Of a DNA stretch of 64,000 nucleotides, positions 1-8,660 are shown in pieces. The translations under genes were made by a program, and so were the position numbers. Position 1 is the stretch's first letter; every line of letters begins with the position of its first letter. The notes beneath the pieces are model-generated. The model saw only the letters and a program-made list of their open reading frames with translations, did not search any database and was not told the origin of the DNA. The DNA is from Vibrio celticus (GTDB lineage: Bacteria; Pseudomonadota; Gammaproteobacteria; Enterobacterales; Vibrionaceae): positions 2,356,001-2,420,000 of the forward strand of contig NZ_AP025463.1 of the NCBI RefSeq assembly GCF_024347335.1, written 5' to 3'.

Positions 1-446
1 GCTGCTTCCATTTCACCGCTATCAACCGCCATGATTGCTCCACGGAAAGTTTCAGCCATGTAAGCGCCAAAGATAAAGCCAATGGTTAAGACACCAGCAA
101 TGAATGGGCTGACATCGATATAATCAGGTAAGTAAGCGGTCCATTCGTGGTTAGGATCACTTGATGTGAACCACTCATTGAGCCATTCATTGATGGAATA
201 CAAACTGTTGTTTAGAAGGATTTGTCCACCAAAGAAAATCAGCATCATCAAGACTAGATCGGGAATGCCTCGAATGACGGTTGTATAGAGGGTTGCGATA
301 GCGCGAGCCCAACGATAAGGCGCGAGTTTTGCTAAGGCACCTAGCATACCAAGAACCATAGCTAAAATTAGCGACAGCAAGGCAACTTCGATTGTAAGCA
401 CCGCCCCTTTCAGGATCGAAGCTTCATATCCTTGTAAATCAAACAT
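1..446 (-). CDS. Polar amino-acid ABC transporter permease (HisQ/ArtQ family), 3' end outside window
   Basis: Inner-membrane permease half of a histidine/arginine-type ABC importer. Reading leftwards from the ATG at 444-446 gives an open frame of 148 codons that runs off the window. It begins MFDLQGYEAS and contains a hydrophobic first helix, then the family stretch YTTVIRGIPDLVLM and later GFIFGAYMAETFRGA, which fits the coupling segment that contacts the ATPase. A weak ribosome site (TTGGAATT) precedes the ATG. It is the third gene of a minus-strand operon after the ATPase and binding protein; a second permease gene probably follows to the left. The family call is firm. The exact substrate (arginine, lysine/ornithine or histidine) cannot be read from sequence. 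Confidence 0.88.
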   Translation of the reverse strand, partial: MFDLQGYEASILKGAVLTIEVALLSLILAMVLGMLGALAKLAPYRWARAIATLYTTVIRGIPDLVLMMLIFFGGQILLNNSLYSINEWLNEWFTSSDPNHEWTAYLPDYIDVSPFIAGVLTIGFIFGAYMAETFRGAIMAVDSGEMEA

Positions 447-524
447 AATGAATTCCAACAGAACTGCGAAAAGTTGGTAAGACAGGGAGAGGAGAGCCTC
501 TCCCTTAAGAATTGGCGCTAGAGA

Positions 525-1295
525 TTACTGACCGTATACGTCGTAGTTGAAGTATTTAGCAGCGATATCTTGGTAGATGCCTTTTTCACGAAGTGAAAGG
601 ATTGCCGCATCTAATTGCTTAGTCAGATCTTTGTCTTGCTTACGTAGAGCAATACCAAAACCTTCACCGAACCACTTAGGATCCGTTAGTGATGGGCCTA
701 CAAACTCGTAGTCTTCACCACCAGCTTTGTTTAGGACACCTTCTTCTAGAGCAGATGCATCACCTAGTACAGCAGCAACACGGCCGTTTGCTAGATCAAG
801 GTAAGCTTCATCGAATGAACCGTAACGAACGATTTCTACTGTGTCACCGTAGTTATCTGTCAGGTATTTATCGTGGGTTGTTGCACGTTGAACCGCAATT
901 TTTTGACCACTTAGATCGTCAAAGTTAAGGCCTGCGCCTTTCTTAGCGATGAACTTATTTGGGATAAGTGCGTATTTACCAGTGAAATCGATTTTTTTCT
1001 TACGCTCTTCCGTGATAGACATTGCCGCGATGATCGCATCATATTTACGAGCAAGTAGAGAAGGAATAATACCATCCCAATCTTGTGCAACGATCTTACA
1101 CTGCACCTGCATTTCAGTACAAAGCGCGTTAGCCATATCAACATCGAAGCCTTTCAGTGAACCATCAGCTTCTGTCCAGCTAAATGGAGGATAAGCACCT
1201 TCAATACCGAAGCGTACTGTTTTCCATTCTTTTGCGTGAGCTACGCCCGTTGCAGCAGTTGCAGCAAGTGCCGCGACTAATAACCACTTTTTCAT
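525..1295 (-). CDS. Periplasmic polar amino-acid binding protein (ArgT/HisJ/ArtJ-like)
   Basis: Soluble periplasmic receptor that would deliver a basic amino acid to the adjacent permease. The 256-residue product has a classic signal peptide (MKKWLLVAALAATAATGVAHA, cleavage near residue 21) followed by the family-3 solute-binding fold: the opening VRFGIEGAYPPFSW, the GFDVDMANALC strand, and the hinge-region GQKIAVQRATTHDKYL. Length matches HisJ/ArtJ. It sits between the ATPase and permease genes, 78 bp before the permease start. The 136-bp spacer to the ATPase gene is T/G-rich on the plus strand and shows no strong terminator, so one transcript is likely. Lysine/arginine/ornithine specificity is inferred from family resemblance only. 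Confidence 0.92.
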   Translation of the reverse strand: MKKWLLVAALAATAATGVAHAKEWKTVRFGIEGAYPPFSWTEADGSLKGFDVDMANALCTEMQVQCKIVAQDWDGIIPSLLARKYDAIIAAMSITEERKKKIDFTGKYALIPNKFIAKKGAGLNFDDLSGQKIAVQRATTHDKYLTDNYGDTVEIVRYGSFDEAYLDLANGRVAAVLGDASALEEGVLNKAGGEDYEFVGPSLTDPKWFGEGFGIALRKQDKDLTKQLDAAILSLREKGIYQDIAAKYFNYDVYGQ

Positions 1296-1431
1296 ATCCC
1301 TACTCCTGTGATTTAGGTTTTTATGTTTTGCTAGTTTTAATATTGTGTTTGTTGTTGCTTATTAACTTACTTGTTGTGTTTTATTGTTCACACCGTCGCT
1401 GTTTGCCTTGGCAACGGCATTTCAATTCTGA

Positions 1432-2202
1432 TTAGTAAATCGATGAGATAAATTGTTGTAAACGCTCGGATTCAGGTTCCGTAAACAGTTTAGCTGGATC
1501 GCCCTGTTCTTCCACTAGACCTTGATGCAAGAACATCACATGGTTAGATACGTCACGAGCAAAAGCCATTTCGTGCGTTACCACAAGCATGGTTCTTCCC
1601 TCTTCTGCTAGATCGCGCATTACACCAAGCACTTCGCCGACTAACTCAGGGTCTAATGCCGATGTAGGTTCATCAAACAGCATAACTTCAGGATCAACCG
1701 CTAGCGCTCGCGCAATAGCAGCACGCTGTTGTTGGCCGCCAGACAAATGACCCGGGTAGTAATCTTTACGCTCATACAGCCCTACTTTCTTAAGTAGTAA
1801 CTCTGCATTTTCAATCGCTTGTGCTTTAGGTACGCCTAAGACGTGAACAGGCGCTTCGATAACATTTTCGAGAACGGTCAGGTGAGACCACAGATTGAAA
1901 CCCTGAAAAACCATCGCCAGACGAGAACGGATTCGCTGTACTTGTTTTTCATTGGCAGGAACAGAAACACCTTGGCGGTTGTTTTTCATTTGAATTAATT
2001 CGCCATTAACCCAAATCTCGCCTGCGGTAGGTGTCTCTAAAAGATTGATACATCTAAGGAAAGTACTCTTACCCGACCCTGAAGATCCGATAATCGATAC
2101 TACATCGCCTTTATGCGCAGAAAGTGAAATTCCCTTTAAAACTTCATTTTGACCAAACGTTTTGTGTAGATCCTTTATGTCCAGCGCTGGTACATCTTTC
2201 AT
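1432..2202 (-). CDS. Polar amino-acid ABC transporter ATPase (HisP/ArtP-like)
   Basis: Cytoplasmic ATPase that powers the importer. The 256-residue protein shows Walker A (GSSGSGKST), Q-loop (VFQGFNLW), the signature LSGGQQQRAAIARAL, Walker B (EVMLFDEPTSALDPE) and the switch His in VVTHEM, in normal order. The frame is open 30 codons further upstream, but the ATG at 2200-2202 is preferred. It has GGGAGAG eight bases upstream, it starts MKDVPALDIKDLHK like HisP homologues, and the extra N-terminus has no family match. It is the first gene of the minus-strand operon, so its upstream region (2203-2438) should hold the promoter. Substrate is not determined by this subunit. Confidence 0.95.
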   Translation of the reverse strand: MKDVPALDIKDLHKTFGQNEVLKGISLSAHKGDVVSIIGSSGSGKSTFLRCINLLETPTAGEIWVNGELIQMKNNRQGVSVPANEKQVQRIRSRLAMVFQGFNLWSHLTVLENVIEAPVHVLGVPKAQAIENAELLLKKVGLYERKDYYPGHLSGGQQQRAAIARALAVDPEVMLFDEPTSALDPELVGEVLGVMRDLAEEGRTMLVVTHEMAFARDVSNHVMFLHQGLVEEQGDPAKLFTEPESERLQQFISSIY

Positions 2203-2387
2203 GCGCTTTCTCTCCCAAGTTTGTGAAAATGCAAGGTACTCCGACCTTTTCATGCGATACAAACTAGCACCCCACGGAGCAACATGCAACAAATTATTAA
2301 CCTGTCATTTAGGAATAAATAGCGATTCACTCTGACTTATTATGCACTAGGTAGCGTTTTCCTCTCAATTGCATGAATAAGAATTAT

Positions 2388-2413
2388 AAAAAAACCCCGA
2401 TTGACGGGGCTTT
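2388..2413 (-). terminator. Rho-independent terminator of the lipoprotein gene
   Basis: Read on the minus strand, GCCCCG and CGGGG arms enclose a short loop and are followed by seven T residues. It lies 25 bp beyond the stop of the minus-strand lipoprotein gene. Confidence 0.8.
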
Positions 2414-2438
2414 CATGTTTCGTTTTTGTTAACTCAAA

Positions 2439-3899
2439 CTATTTGCTAATCATTAAATAGTTTTGATTCTGGACCTTCACACCTGTTTTATTTAGGGCAA
2501 CTTCATTAATAGCAAGCCCGTCCAAGTCTTCATCCAAATCAGTGACATTACCGTGCGCGAATGCAGTCAAGAAGTCGTAGCCTGTAATGTCTGACTCTTC
2601 TGTTTCGATTAGAACTGTCTGGTGGATAGGATCTACAGATGGATCTAGCTGTAACTCATTCTTTATAGTTTTAGAGTAGTCATAGTAATAAAGTTCGGGA
2701 ACTACTACTGTATTTTCTAAGTGAGTAAACAGCTTATGTGTCAGTTTATGTAGGCCGCTATTTAAGCTTTCTGTCGTATAAGCGACTCTCATTTTTCCGA
2801 CTTCATCCGTAAAGCTAAAATCAAGATCTAAATTATTGCCCGATAGTGTCGGGAAGTTAGCTGGCAAAGAATTCAAGTCAAATAAAGAATCAGTCGCAAC
2901 GCTTACATCCCAAGCGCCTTCAACATACAACTTCTTGTTAACATCAATATTCCAACCATTTAATGGAGTATCCGACTCAACGCTCAAGCTCCAACTTTCA
3001 GTACTTGGAGTGTCTGGATGTGTAAAATCTGCCTGAGTGCTAGGAATCGTTACTATGTCGTAGCTAAATTCGCCCTGACTAACCTTAATCTCAACACTCG
3101 AGTAATCAAAGTCATTTGTGTGCGTCAATTGAGCTTTGTTTCCTGCCATACTTACCAAATCTAGAGTATTAGCGTTATTCCAATCACGCACACCGTATTG
3201 ATGCAAATAGTCACCCTTGAACTGCGTTACGATAGTTGATTCAGTAGTCCCATTCGGCAAGGTACGCGCATCTAGACTATCAATCGAATATGTCGGTACC
3301 GACTCTTCAGCTAACTGCGATTGAAAAATATAGTTTCCGCCTTCAGACACTACAGCACTATAAGACAAGTCATTACGTGTGGTGCTATTGTAGTTTTCAC
3401 CTTTGTTACAGCTACTAACGGCTTCGCGATTCATACCAAATGTCGCATTCCTAAGCGTTAAATCTTCTAAGTACTCTTTAGAAAATGTATTTGCAGTAAA
3501 ATGCGTATTGTTAGCTTCACGAATTTGGAACGTAATAAAGCCATCATCAGGTATACCTTCCAAAGTAAATGATAACTTCAAGTTACTAGGAGCAATTAAA
3601 TCACCAACCCTTGCCCCCGATGCATCCGAGTAGTAGGCAATCACATTTTCATTATTTAGTTGTGACTCAATCGCAGGTTGGTAAGTCAATACCGTTGTCT
3701 GTTGACTACTATTCTCTCCGCGCTCATAGACTGTGCAGTTTGAAGTATTGTTACTCTCAATAATTGTGTTCGGGGCAGAAAACATAAAGTCAAACTTCGT
3801 TGATGGCGCACCACCACCACCGCCGCCGCTTCCGCCGCCACAACCAACCAGTAGTCCTGAGATCATTACCGCTAGTGGCAACATTTGTGTTTTTTTCAT
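2439..3899 (-). CDS. Glycine-rich lipoprotein of unknown function
   Basis: I do not recognise a named family. The 486-residue product begins MKKTQMLPLAVMISGLLVGC, a signal peptide with a lipobox ending at Cys20. A run GGGSGGGGGG follows, which would act as a flexible tether after lipidation; the residue after Cys is Gly, so outer-membrane sorting is likely. The rest is a long, acidic, Ser/Thr/Asn-rich beta-type sequence without obvious repeats or catalytic motifs. The start at 3897-3899 is chosen over one eight codons upstream because it begins the signal peptide directly. It is monocistronic, has its own terminator, and is transcribed away from the FNR-linked DUF3360 gene. Secreted surface protein is the safe description. 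Confidence 0.8.
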   Translation of the reverse strand: MKKTQMLPLAVMISGLLVGCGGGSGGGGGGAPSTKFDFMFSAPNTIIESNNTSNCTVYERGENSSQQTTVLTYQPAIESQLNNENVIAYYSDASGARVGDLIAPSNLKLSFTLEGIPDDGFITFQIREANNTHFTANTFSKEYLEDLTLRNATFGMNREAVSSCNKGENYNSTTRNDLSYSAVVSEGGNYIFQSQLAEESVPTYSIDSLDARTLPNGTTESTIVTQFKGDYLHQYGVRDWNNANTLDLVSMAGNKAQLTHTNDFDYSSVEIKVSQGEFSYDIVTIPSTQADFTHPDTPSTESWSLSVESDTPLNGWNIDVNKKLYVEGAWDVSVATDSLFDLNSLPANFPTLSGNNLDLDFSFTDEVGKMRVAYTTESLNSGLHKLTHKLFTHLENTVVVPELYYYDYSKTIKNELQLDPSVDPIHQTVLIETEESDITGYDFLTAFAHGNVTDLDEDLDGLAINEVALNKTGVKVQNQNYLMISK

Positions 3900-4334
3900 C
3901 GATTTCCGTCCTGTTTGTGGCAACAGCTCGCCAAAAATTAAATATCTGACGAAAATAAAGCAAGAAATAAGCCAATCGTTAACACCCGCAGTTATAAAGG
4001 ATGAAAATTGCTACAAGACGACATTTACGTCAATTTGTGAAAACTAATTACACAATTCATCAATGGGAAGTTAATGAATCGCTGCGTTTTGTAGCTTTCT
4101 TTCACATACACTCATAAAGTGATCAAGATCAATCACCCTAAAGGGTAAGATTGTTAGACTCCTCAGCAAAGAATAAGGCATTAAAAATGCCAAACATTTC
4201 TTTTAACTTAGCTGCATAAAGCACATCAAAACCGTGCAACATAATGTTAATGAGTTATAACTAAGAAATAACGCAATTACGCGAACTTATAGAATTCAAT
4301 TTTAGAATTACTAACATAAAAATATGAGGAATCT
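3900..4334. other. Divergent promoter region between lipoprotein and DUF3360 genes
   Basis: 435 bp without a credible gene. AT-rich, and must hold promoters for two divergent genes. It contains the FNR-like site at 4119-4132 and, directly beside it, a 12-bp inverted repeat ACCCT-AA-AGGGT at 4135-4146. Nothing else stands out. Confidence 0.6.
4119..4132 (+). promoter_or_regulatory. FNR-like operator upstream of the DUF3360 gene
   Basis: GTGATCAAGATCAA matches the FNR consensus TTGAT-N4-ATCAA at 9 of 10 defined positions, with correct spacing. It lies about 200 bp before the DUF3360 start, in a locus that continues into pflB/pflA, which are FNR-activated in other gammaproteobacteria. Binding is inferred. 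Confidence 0.6.
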
Positions 4335-5876
4335 ATGTCAGACGTTGTGAACAATGCGAACTCTGAAGTAGAAGAGAAAAGCTATAAAGAGCTACACCGC
4401 CCTGCTTCTGAATTTGAGAGCCGCTCAGATTATCTAGATCATGAGCTTCAAATCATGAAGCCTCGCCGATTCGGTTTAAACCTTCCTGGTCGTGACTTCC
4501 GCTTTGAACTTGAAGACCTTGTTCCTGCACTTGCTGGTACCATTGGTATCATCGCGATGTACTCAGCAGTAATGATGTCTTGGGCTGATGGCCTAACTCA
4601 AGCTTGGGATCACGTAAACTTAGGTAAAGAGTTTGCGATTGAAGTCGCTCGTGTAGAAATGCTTATCCCTGCACTGCTGTTCTGTATCCTTGCTTCTGGT
4701 TTCTTTAACCCTAAAGCAAACCTTGCCGGTAACCACGGCCCAATGATTCCTCTTATTGGTACCATTGCTTTAGCTGGTGCTCACCCTCTTGCATTGGCAA
4801 TTCTTATTGGTGTTTTCGGTCTAATCCTAAGTTTCCTAAAAGGCGGCTCCAAGCTGGTTAACCTAACTTCGGAAGGTACTGCTGGTGGCTTGCTCATTTT
4901 CTTAGGCCTAACGGGCACCATGAGCCAAATTAACTCAATTCAAACATGGGCGGTTAGTCTTCAATCTTCTACTGTTGAAGCGGGCAGTATGGGTTACGTT
5001 GGTTTAATCGTTCTTGCTATTACTATTGCTATCTACGCTTTCTTAGCAAAAGTAAACAAGCGTTGGTTGGCTATCCCAGTGTGTGCATTCACAGGCCTTG
5101 CTATTGCATTAGTATTAGGCGCTGGCTTCGACATCGTATTCGAAACTGAAATGGGCATTCCAAACCTAAACCCAGTTTACTGGTGGGGTTCTACTTCTGA
5201 AGGTTGGATGCTTGGCTTGCCAAACGTTGAACACTTCATCGCTTCTCTACCATTCGCAATTCTTGCAGTAGCGATGTGGTCACCTGACTTCTTAGGTCAC
5301 CGTATCTTCCAAGAACTGAACTACCCTAAAAAGTCTGAAAAAGTACTTATGGATGTAGATGACACAATGACTATGTGTTCAGTTCGTCAAATGGTGGGTA
5401 CTGCGGTTGGTGGTGGTAACATCACATCTTCTTGGGGTACTTACATGATCCCAGCAGCTATCGCGAAACGTCCAATTCCTGGCGGCGCAATCTTGCTTGG
5501 TTCTCTATGTATTATTGTTGCGATTCTTGGTTTCCCAATGGACGTAGCAGTATGGCCACCAGTGATGCGTGTTGCGCTACTTGTAGGTGTATCTCTACCT
5601 CTACTTGAAGCAGGTATGCAAATGGTTAAGGATTCTAAAGATTCTCAAGCAGCCGGTATCTGTATCTTCGGTTCAGCGGTTGTTAACCCAGTTCTAGCAT
5701 GGGCATTAACTATGCTTCTAGATAACAACGGTCTAATTGGTGACAAAGAGCGTGCTAAGCGTCTATCATTTGTAGATAAGATTGTTATCCCAGTTGGTGT
5801 TTTAGTTATCTGTCTAGTAGCAATGCTTGCAGTTGGTATGCTAGAAAGCCAATATGGTCTAAAAGCTTGGCTATAA
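4335..5876 (+). CDS. DUF3360 family polytopic membrane protein, putative transporter
   Basis: A 513-residue integral membrane protein that I recognise as the Vibrio-type DUF3360 family. A hydrophilic N-terminal tail of about 70 residues is followed by roughly a dozen hydrophobic segments. Two conserved-looking polar stretches stand out: NLAGNHGPMIPLIGT with GAHPLAL near residues 130-155, and WSPDFLGHRIFQELNYP around 316. These resemble substrate-site regions of SulP/purine-permease-type carriers, but that link is only an impression. AGG sits just before the ATG (TATGAGGAATCTATG). The FNR-like site upstream and pflB downstream suggest an anaerobic role, possibly movement of formate or another organic anion; this is inference. 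A terminator follows, so pflB probably has its own promoter. Confidence 0.82.
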   Translation: MSDVVNNANSEVEEKSYKELHRPASEFESRSDYLDHELQIMKPRRFGLNLPGRDFRFELEDLVPALAGTIGIIAMYSAVMMSWADGLTQAWDHVNLGKEFAIEVARVEMLIPALLFCILASGFFNPKANLAGNHGPMIPLIGTIALAGAHPLALAILIGVFGLILSFLKGGSKLVNLTSEGTAGGLLIFLGLTGTMSQINSIQTWAVSLQSSTVEAGSMGYVGLIVLAITIAIYAFLAKVNKRWLAIPVCAFTGLAIALVLGAGFDIVFETEMGIPNLNPVYWWGSTSEGWMLGLPNVEHFIASLPFAILAVAMWSPDFLGHRIFQELNYPKKSEKVLMDVDDTMTMCSVRQMVGTAVGGGNITSSWGTYMIPAAIAKRPIPGGAILLGSLCIIVAILGFPMDVAVWPPVMRVALLVGVSLPLLEAGMQMVKDSKDSQAAGICIFGSAVVNPVLAWALTMLLDNNGLIGDKERAKRLSFVDKIVIPVGVLVICLVAMLAVGMLESQYGLKAWL

Positions 5877-5918
5877 TAGTCCTTACTACACAAAAGTAGT
5901 ATTCGAATTAAAAAAAAG

Positions 5919-5951
5919 TTTGGGTGGCAACCCCTGTCACTCAAATTTTTT
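5919..5951 (+). terminator. Terminator after DUF3360 gene
   Basis: TTTGGGTG pairs with CACTCAAA (one G-T) around a 11-base loop and is followed by a T-run. A T-run-making A-tract on the other side (5911-5917) could make it work in both directions. Confidence 0.65.
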
Positions 5952-6050
5952 CAACTTTTTTTGGCATTTATTGATTTAGTTTAAGGTTTGCAGGAATTTT
6001 TTAGCGTAGTCTTGAATTCATAGAGTAAAGACAACATATAAAAGGTAGTG

Positions 6051-6095
6051 ACAATATATATAACCATATGACGCTTATATGCTCATATATATTGT
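6051..6095. repeat. Long AT-rich inverted repeat in the pflB leader
   Basis: Two 19-bp arms (6051-6069 and 6077-6095), 17 of 19 matching, flank a 7-base loop GACGCTT. No T-run follows, so it is not a standard terminator. It ends 88 bp before the pflB ATG. Confidence 0.85.
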
Positions 6096-6183
6096 TATTA
6101 ATAAGAGTGTACTACCCTTACGAGGGGCGCTGGCTCAACAGTGTTAATGTACGTATTTTTTCTACTAAAAAGGTAGGTATGTC

Positions 6184-8460
6184 ATGGCAGAGCAATTTGC
6201 TAAAGCTTGGGAAGATTTTGCTGCAGGTGAGTGGCAAAGCGAAGTAAACGTTCGTGATTTCATTCAAAAGAACTACACGCCGTATGAAGGCGACGAGTCT
6301 TTCCTAGTTTCTGAGGGTACTGAAGCAACTAACAAGCTTTGGTCTTCGGTAATGGAAGGTATCAAACAGGAAAACGCAACTAAAGCACCTGTAGATTTCG
6401 ATACTTCTGTTATCTCTACCATTACTGCTCACGATGCAGGTTACATTGAGAAAGATCTTGAGACTATCGTTGGTCTACAAACTGAGAAGCCACTAAAACG
6501 TGCAATCATCCCTAACGGTGGTGTACGTATGGTTGAAGGTTCTTGTAAAGCATACGGTGAAACTCTTGACCCAATGGTTTCAAAAATCTACTCAGAATAC
6601 CGCAAAACACACAATGCTGGCGTTTTCGATATCTACACTCCTGATATCCTAAAATGTCGTAAGTCTGGTGTTCTGACAGGTCTTCCTGATGCTTACGGCC
6701 GTGGTCGTATCATTGGTGACTACCGTCGTGTTGCACTTTACGGTATTGATTTCCTAATGAAAGACAAAGCTGCTCAATTCGCGTCTCTACAAGAGCGTTT
6801 CGAGAACGGCGAAGATCTTGCTGCAACAATGCAATTGCGTGAAGAGATCTCTGAGCAACATCGTGCTCTAGGTCAAATCAAGCAAATGGCTGAGAAATAC
6901 GGTTTCGATATCTCTGAGCCAGCTCAAACTGCTCAAGAAGCTATCCAGTGGACTTACTTCGGCTACCTAGCTGCTGTTAAATCTCAAAACGGTGCTGCAA
7001 TGTCTCTAGGTCGTACTTCGACTTTCCTAGACATCTACATCGAGCGTGATATCGCTGCTGGCAAAATCACAGAAGACCAAGCACAAGAAATGATCGACCA
7101 CTTCGTAATGAAGCTGCGTATGGTTCGTTTCCTACGTACTCCTGAGTACGATGAGCTATTCTCTGGCGACCCAATCTGGGCAACAGAGTCTATGGGTGGT
7201 ATGGGTATCGACGGTCGTACGCTAGTAACGCGTTCGAACTTCCGTTTCCTAAACTCTCTATACACTATGGGTCCTTCTCCAGAGCCAAACATCACTGTTC
7301 TTTGGTCTGAGCAACTACCTGACGGCTTCAAACGTTTCTGTGCGAAGGTATCTATCGATACTTCTTCTATCCAGTACGAAAATGATGACCTAATGCGTCC
7401 TGACCTTGAGTCTGATGATTACGCTATCGCTTGTTGTGTATCTCCAATGATCGTTGGTAAGCAAATGCAGTTCTTCGGTGCTCGTGCTAACCTTGCGAAA
7501 ACAATGCTTTACGCAATCAACGGCGGTGTGGACGAAAAACTTAAGATGCAAGTTGGTCCTAAAGAAGCGCCAATGACTGACGCTGTTCTTGATTACGATA
7601 AAGTAATGGACCGTCTAGATCACTTCATGGACTGGCTAGCTAAGCAATACGTGACTGCACTAAACAGCATTCACTACATGCACGACAAGTACAGCTACGA
7701 AGCGTCTCTAATGGCTCTTCATGACCGTGACGTTCGTCGTACAATGGCTTGTGGTATTGCTGGTCTATCTGTTGCAGCTGACTCACTATCTGCAATCAAG
7801 TTCGCGACTGTTAAACCAATCCGCGACGAAGATGGCATTGCAACTGACTTCGAAATCGAAGGCGATTACCCTAAATACGGTAACAACGACTCTCGTGTAG
7901 ATGATATTGCTTGTGAACTAGTTTCTACGTTCATGAACAAGATCCGTAAGCTTAAGACTTACCGTAACTCTATCCCTACACAGTCAGTTCTTACTATCAC
8001 GTCTAACGTGGTTTACGGTAAGAAAACAGGTAACACTCCAGACGGTCGTCGTGCTGGCGCTCCTTTCGCTCCTGGTGCAAACCCAATGCACGGTCGTGAT
8101 GAGAAAGGCGCTGTAGCTTCACTAACGTCTGTAGGTAAACTACCGTTTGCTGACGCACAAGATGGTATCTCTTACACGTTCTCTATCGTGCCAAACGCAC
8201 TAGGTAAAGAACAAGACAGCCAACGTGCTAACCTTGCAGGCCTAATGGATGGTTACTTCCACCACGAAGCTGGCATTGAAGGTGGTCAACACCTTAACGT
8301 TAACGTTCTTAACCGCGAAACTCTTGAAGACGCAGTTAAGCACCCTGAGAAATACCCTCAGCTAACAATCCGTGTATCTGGTTACGCTGTTCGCTTTAAC
8401 TCTCTAACTGCAGAGCAACAAGCTGACGTAATCGCACGTACATTTACTGAGTCTCTATAA
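6184..8460 (+). CDS. pflB: Formate acetyltransferase (pyruvate formate-lyase)
   Basis: Glycyl-radical enzyme converting pyruvate and CoA to acetyl-CoA and formate during anaerobic growth; cytoplasmic homodimer. The 758-residue length matches PflB. The active-site pair is Cys417-Cys418 in YAIACCVSPM, and the radical glycine is Gly733 in RVSGYAVRF near the C-terminus, as expected. The first residues MAEQFAKAWEDFAAGEW match PflB, and AGGTAGGT precedes the ATG. Its activase gene pflA lies 1.4 kb downstream, with an LpxR-type gene in between. Codon use is strongly biased to a few codons, as in highly expressed genes. Likely FNR/ArcA control, with candidate elements in the upstream spacer. Confidence 0.99.
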   Translation: MAEQFAKAWEDFAAGEWQSEVNVRDFIQKNYTPYEGDESFLVSEGTEATNKLWSSVMEGIKQENATKAPVDFDTSVISTITAHDAGYIEKDLETIVGLQTEKPLKRAIIPNGGVRMVEGSCKAYGETLDPMVSKIYSEYRKTHNAGVFDIYTPDILKCRKSGVLTGLPDAYGRGRIIGDYRRVALYGIDFLMKDKAAQFASLQERFENGEDLAATMQLREEISEQHRALGQIKQMAEKYGFDISEPAQTAQEAIQWTYFGYLAAVKSQNGAAMSLGRTSTFLDIYIERDIAAGKITEDQAQEMIDHFVMKLRMVRFLRTPEYDELFSGDPIWATESMGGMGIDGRTLVTRSNFRFLNSLYTMGPSPEPNITVLWSEQLPDGFKRFCAKVSIDTSSIQYENDDLMRPDLESDDYAIACCVSPMIVGKQMQFFGARANLAKTMLYAINGGVDEKLKMQVGPKEAPMTDAVLDYDKVMDRLDHFMDWLAKQYVTALNSIHYMHDKYSYEASLMALHDRDVRRTMACGIAGLSVAADSLSAIKFATVKPIRDEDGIATDFEIEGDYPKYGNNDSRVDDIACELVSTFMNKIRKLKTYRNSIPTQSVLTITSNVVYGKKTGNTPDGRRAGAPFAPGANPMHGRDEKGAVASLTSVGKLPFADAQDGISYTFSIVPNALGKEQDSQRANLAGLMDGYFHHEAGIEGGQHLNVNVLNRETLEDAVKHPEKYPQLTIRVSGYAVRFNSLTAEQQADVIARTFTESL

Positions 8461-8491
8461 GCTCACGCTCAATAGACAGTAAATAATATTA

Positions 8492-8518
8492 GCCTCGCCA
8501 ATGTGCGGGGCTTTTTTA
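8492..8518 (+). terminator. pflB terminator
   Basis: GCCTCGC and GCGGGGC arms (one G-T pair) with a six-base loop, followed by TTTTTT, 31 bp after the pflB stop. Confidence 0.85.
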
Positions 8519-8660
8519 TATCTGAAGTAAATCGCACTGCACTCACCTATCCCGCGAAATGTTAGGTTGAGCAAAAAAGCACCCTGCCATTCACTTTTTT
8601 TCCACAAATTCTGTCAAATTACGGTAATATCGCGGTTCATAATTTAAGAGTAACTGCTCC

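Larger units (their letters stand above)
5877..6183 (+). other. pflB promoter/leader region
   Basis: 307 bp without a gene. It holds the terminator of the upstream gene (5919-5951), a weak FNR-like match TTGAT-TTAG-TTTAA (5971-5984), an unusually long AT-rich inverted repeat (6051-6095), an ACCCT-TACG-AGGGG repeat (6114-6127) and the pflB ribosome site AGGTAGGT. Confidence 0.6.

Noticed and set aside
6051..6095. AT-rich inverted repeat as the terminator of the gene before pflB
   Set aside because: A better terminator lies at 5919-5951, and this repeat is not followed by a T-run.
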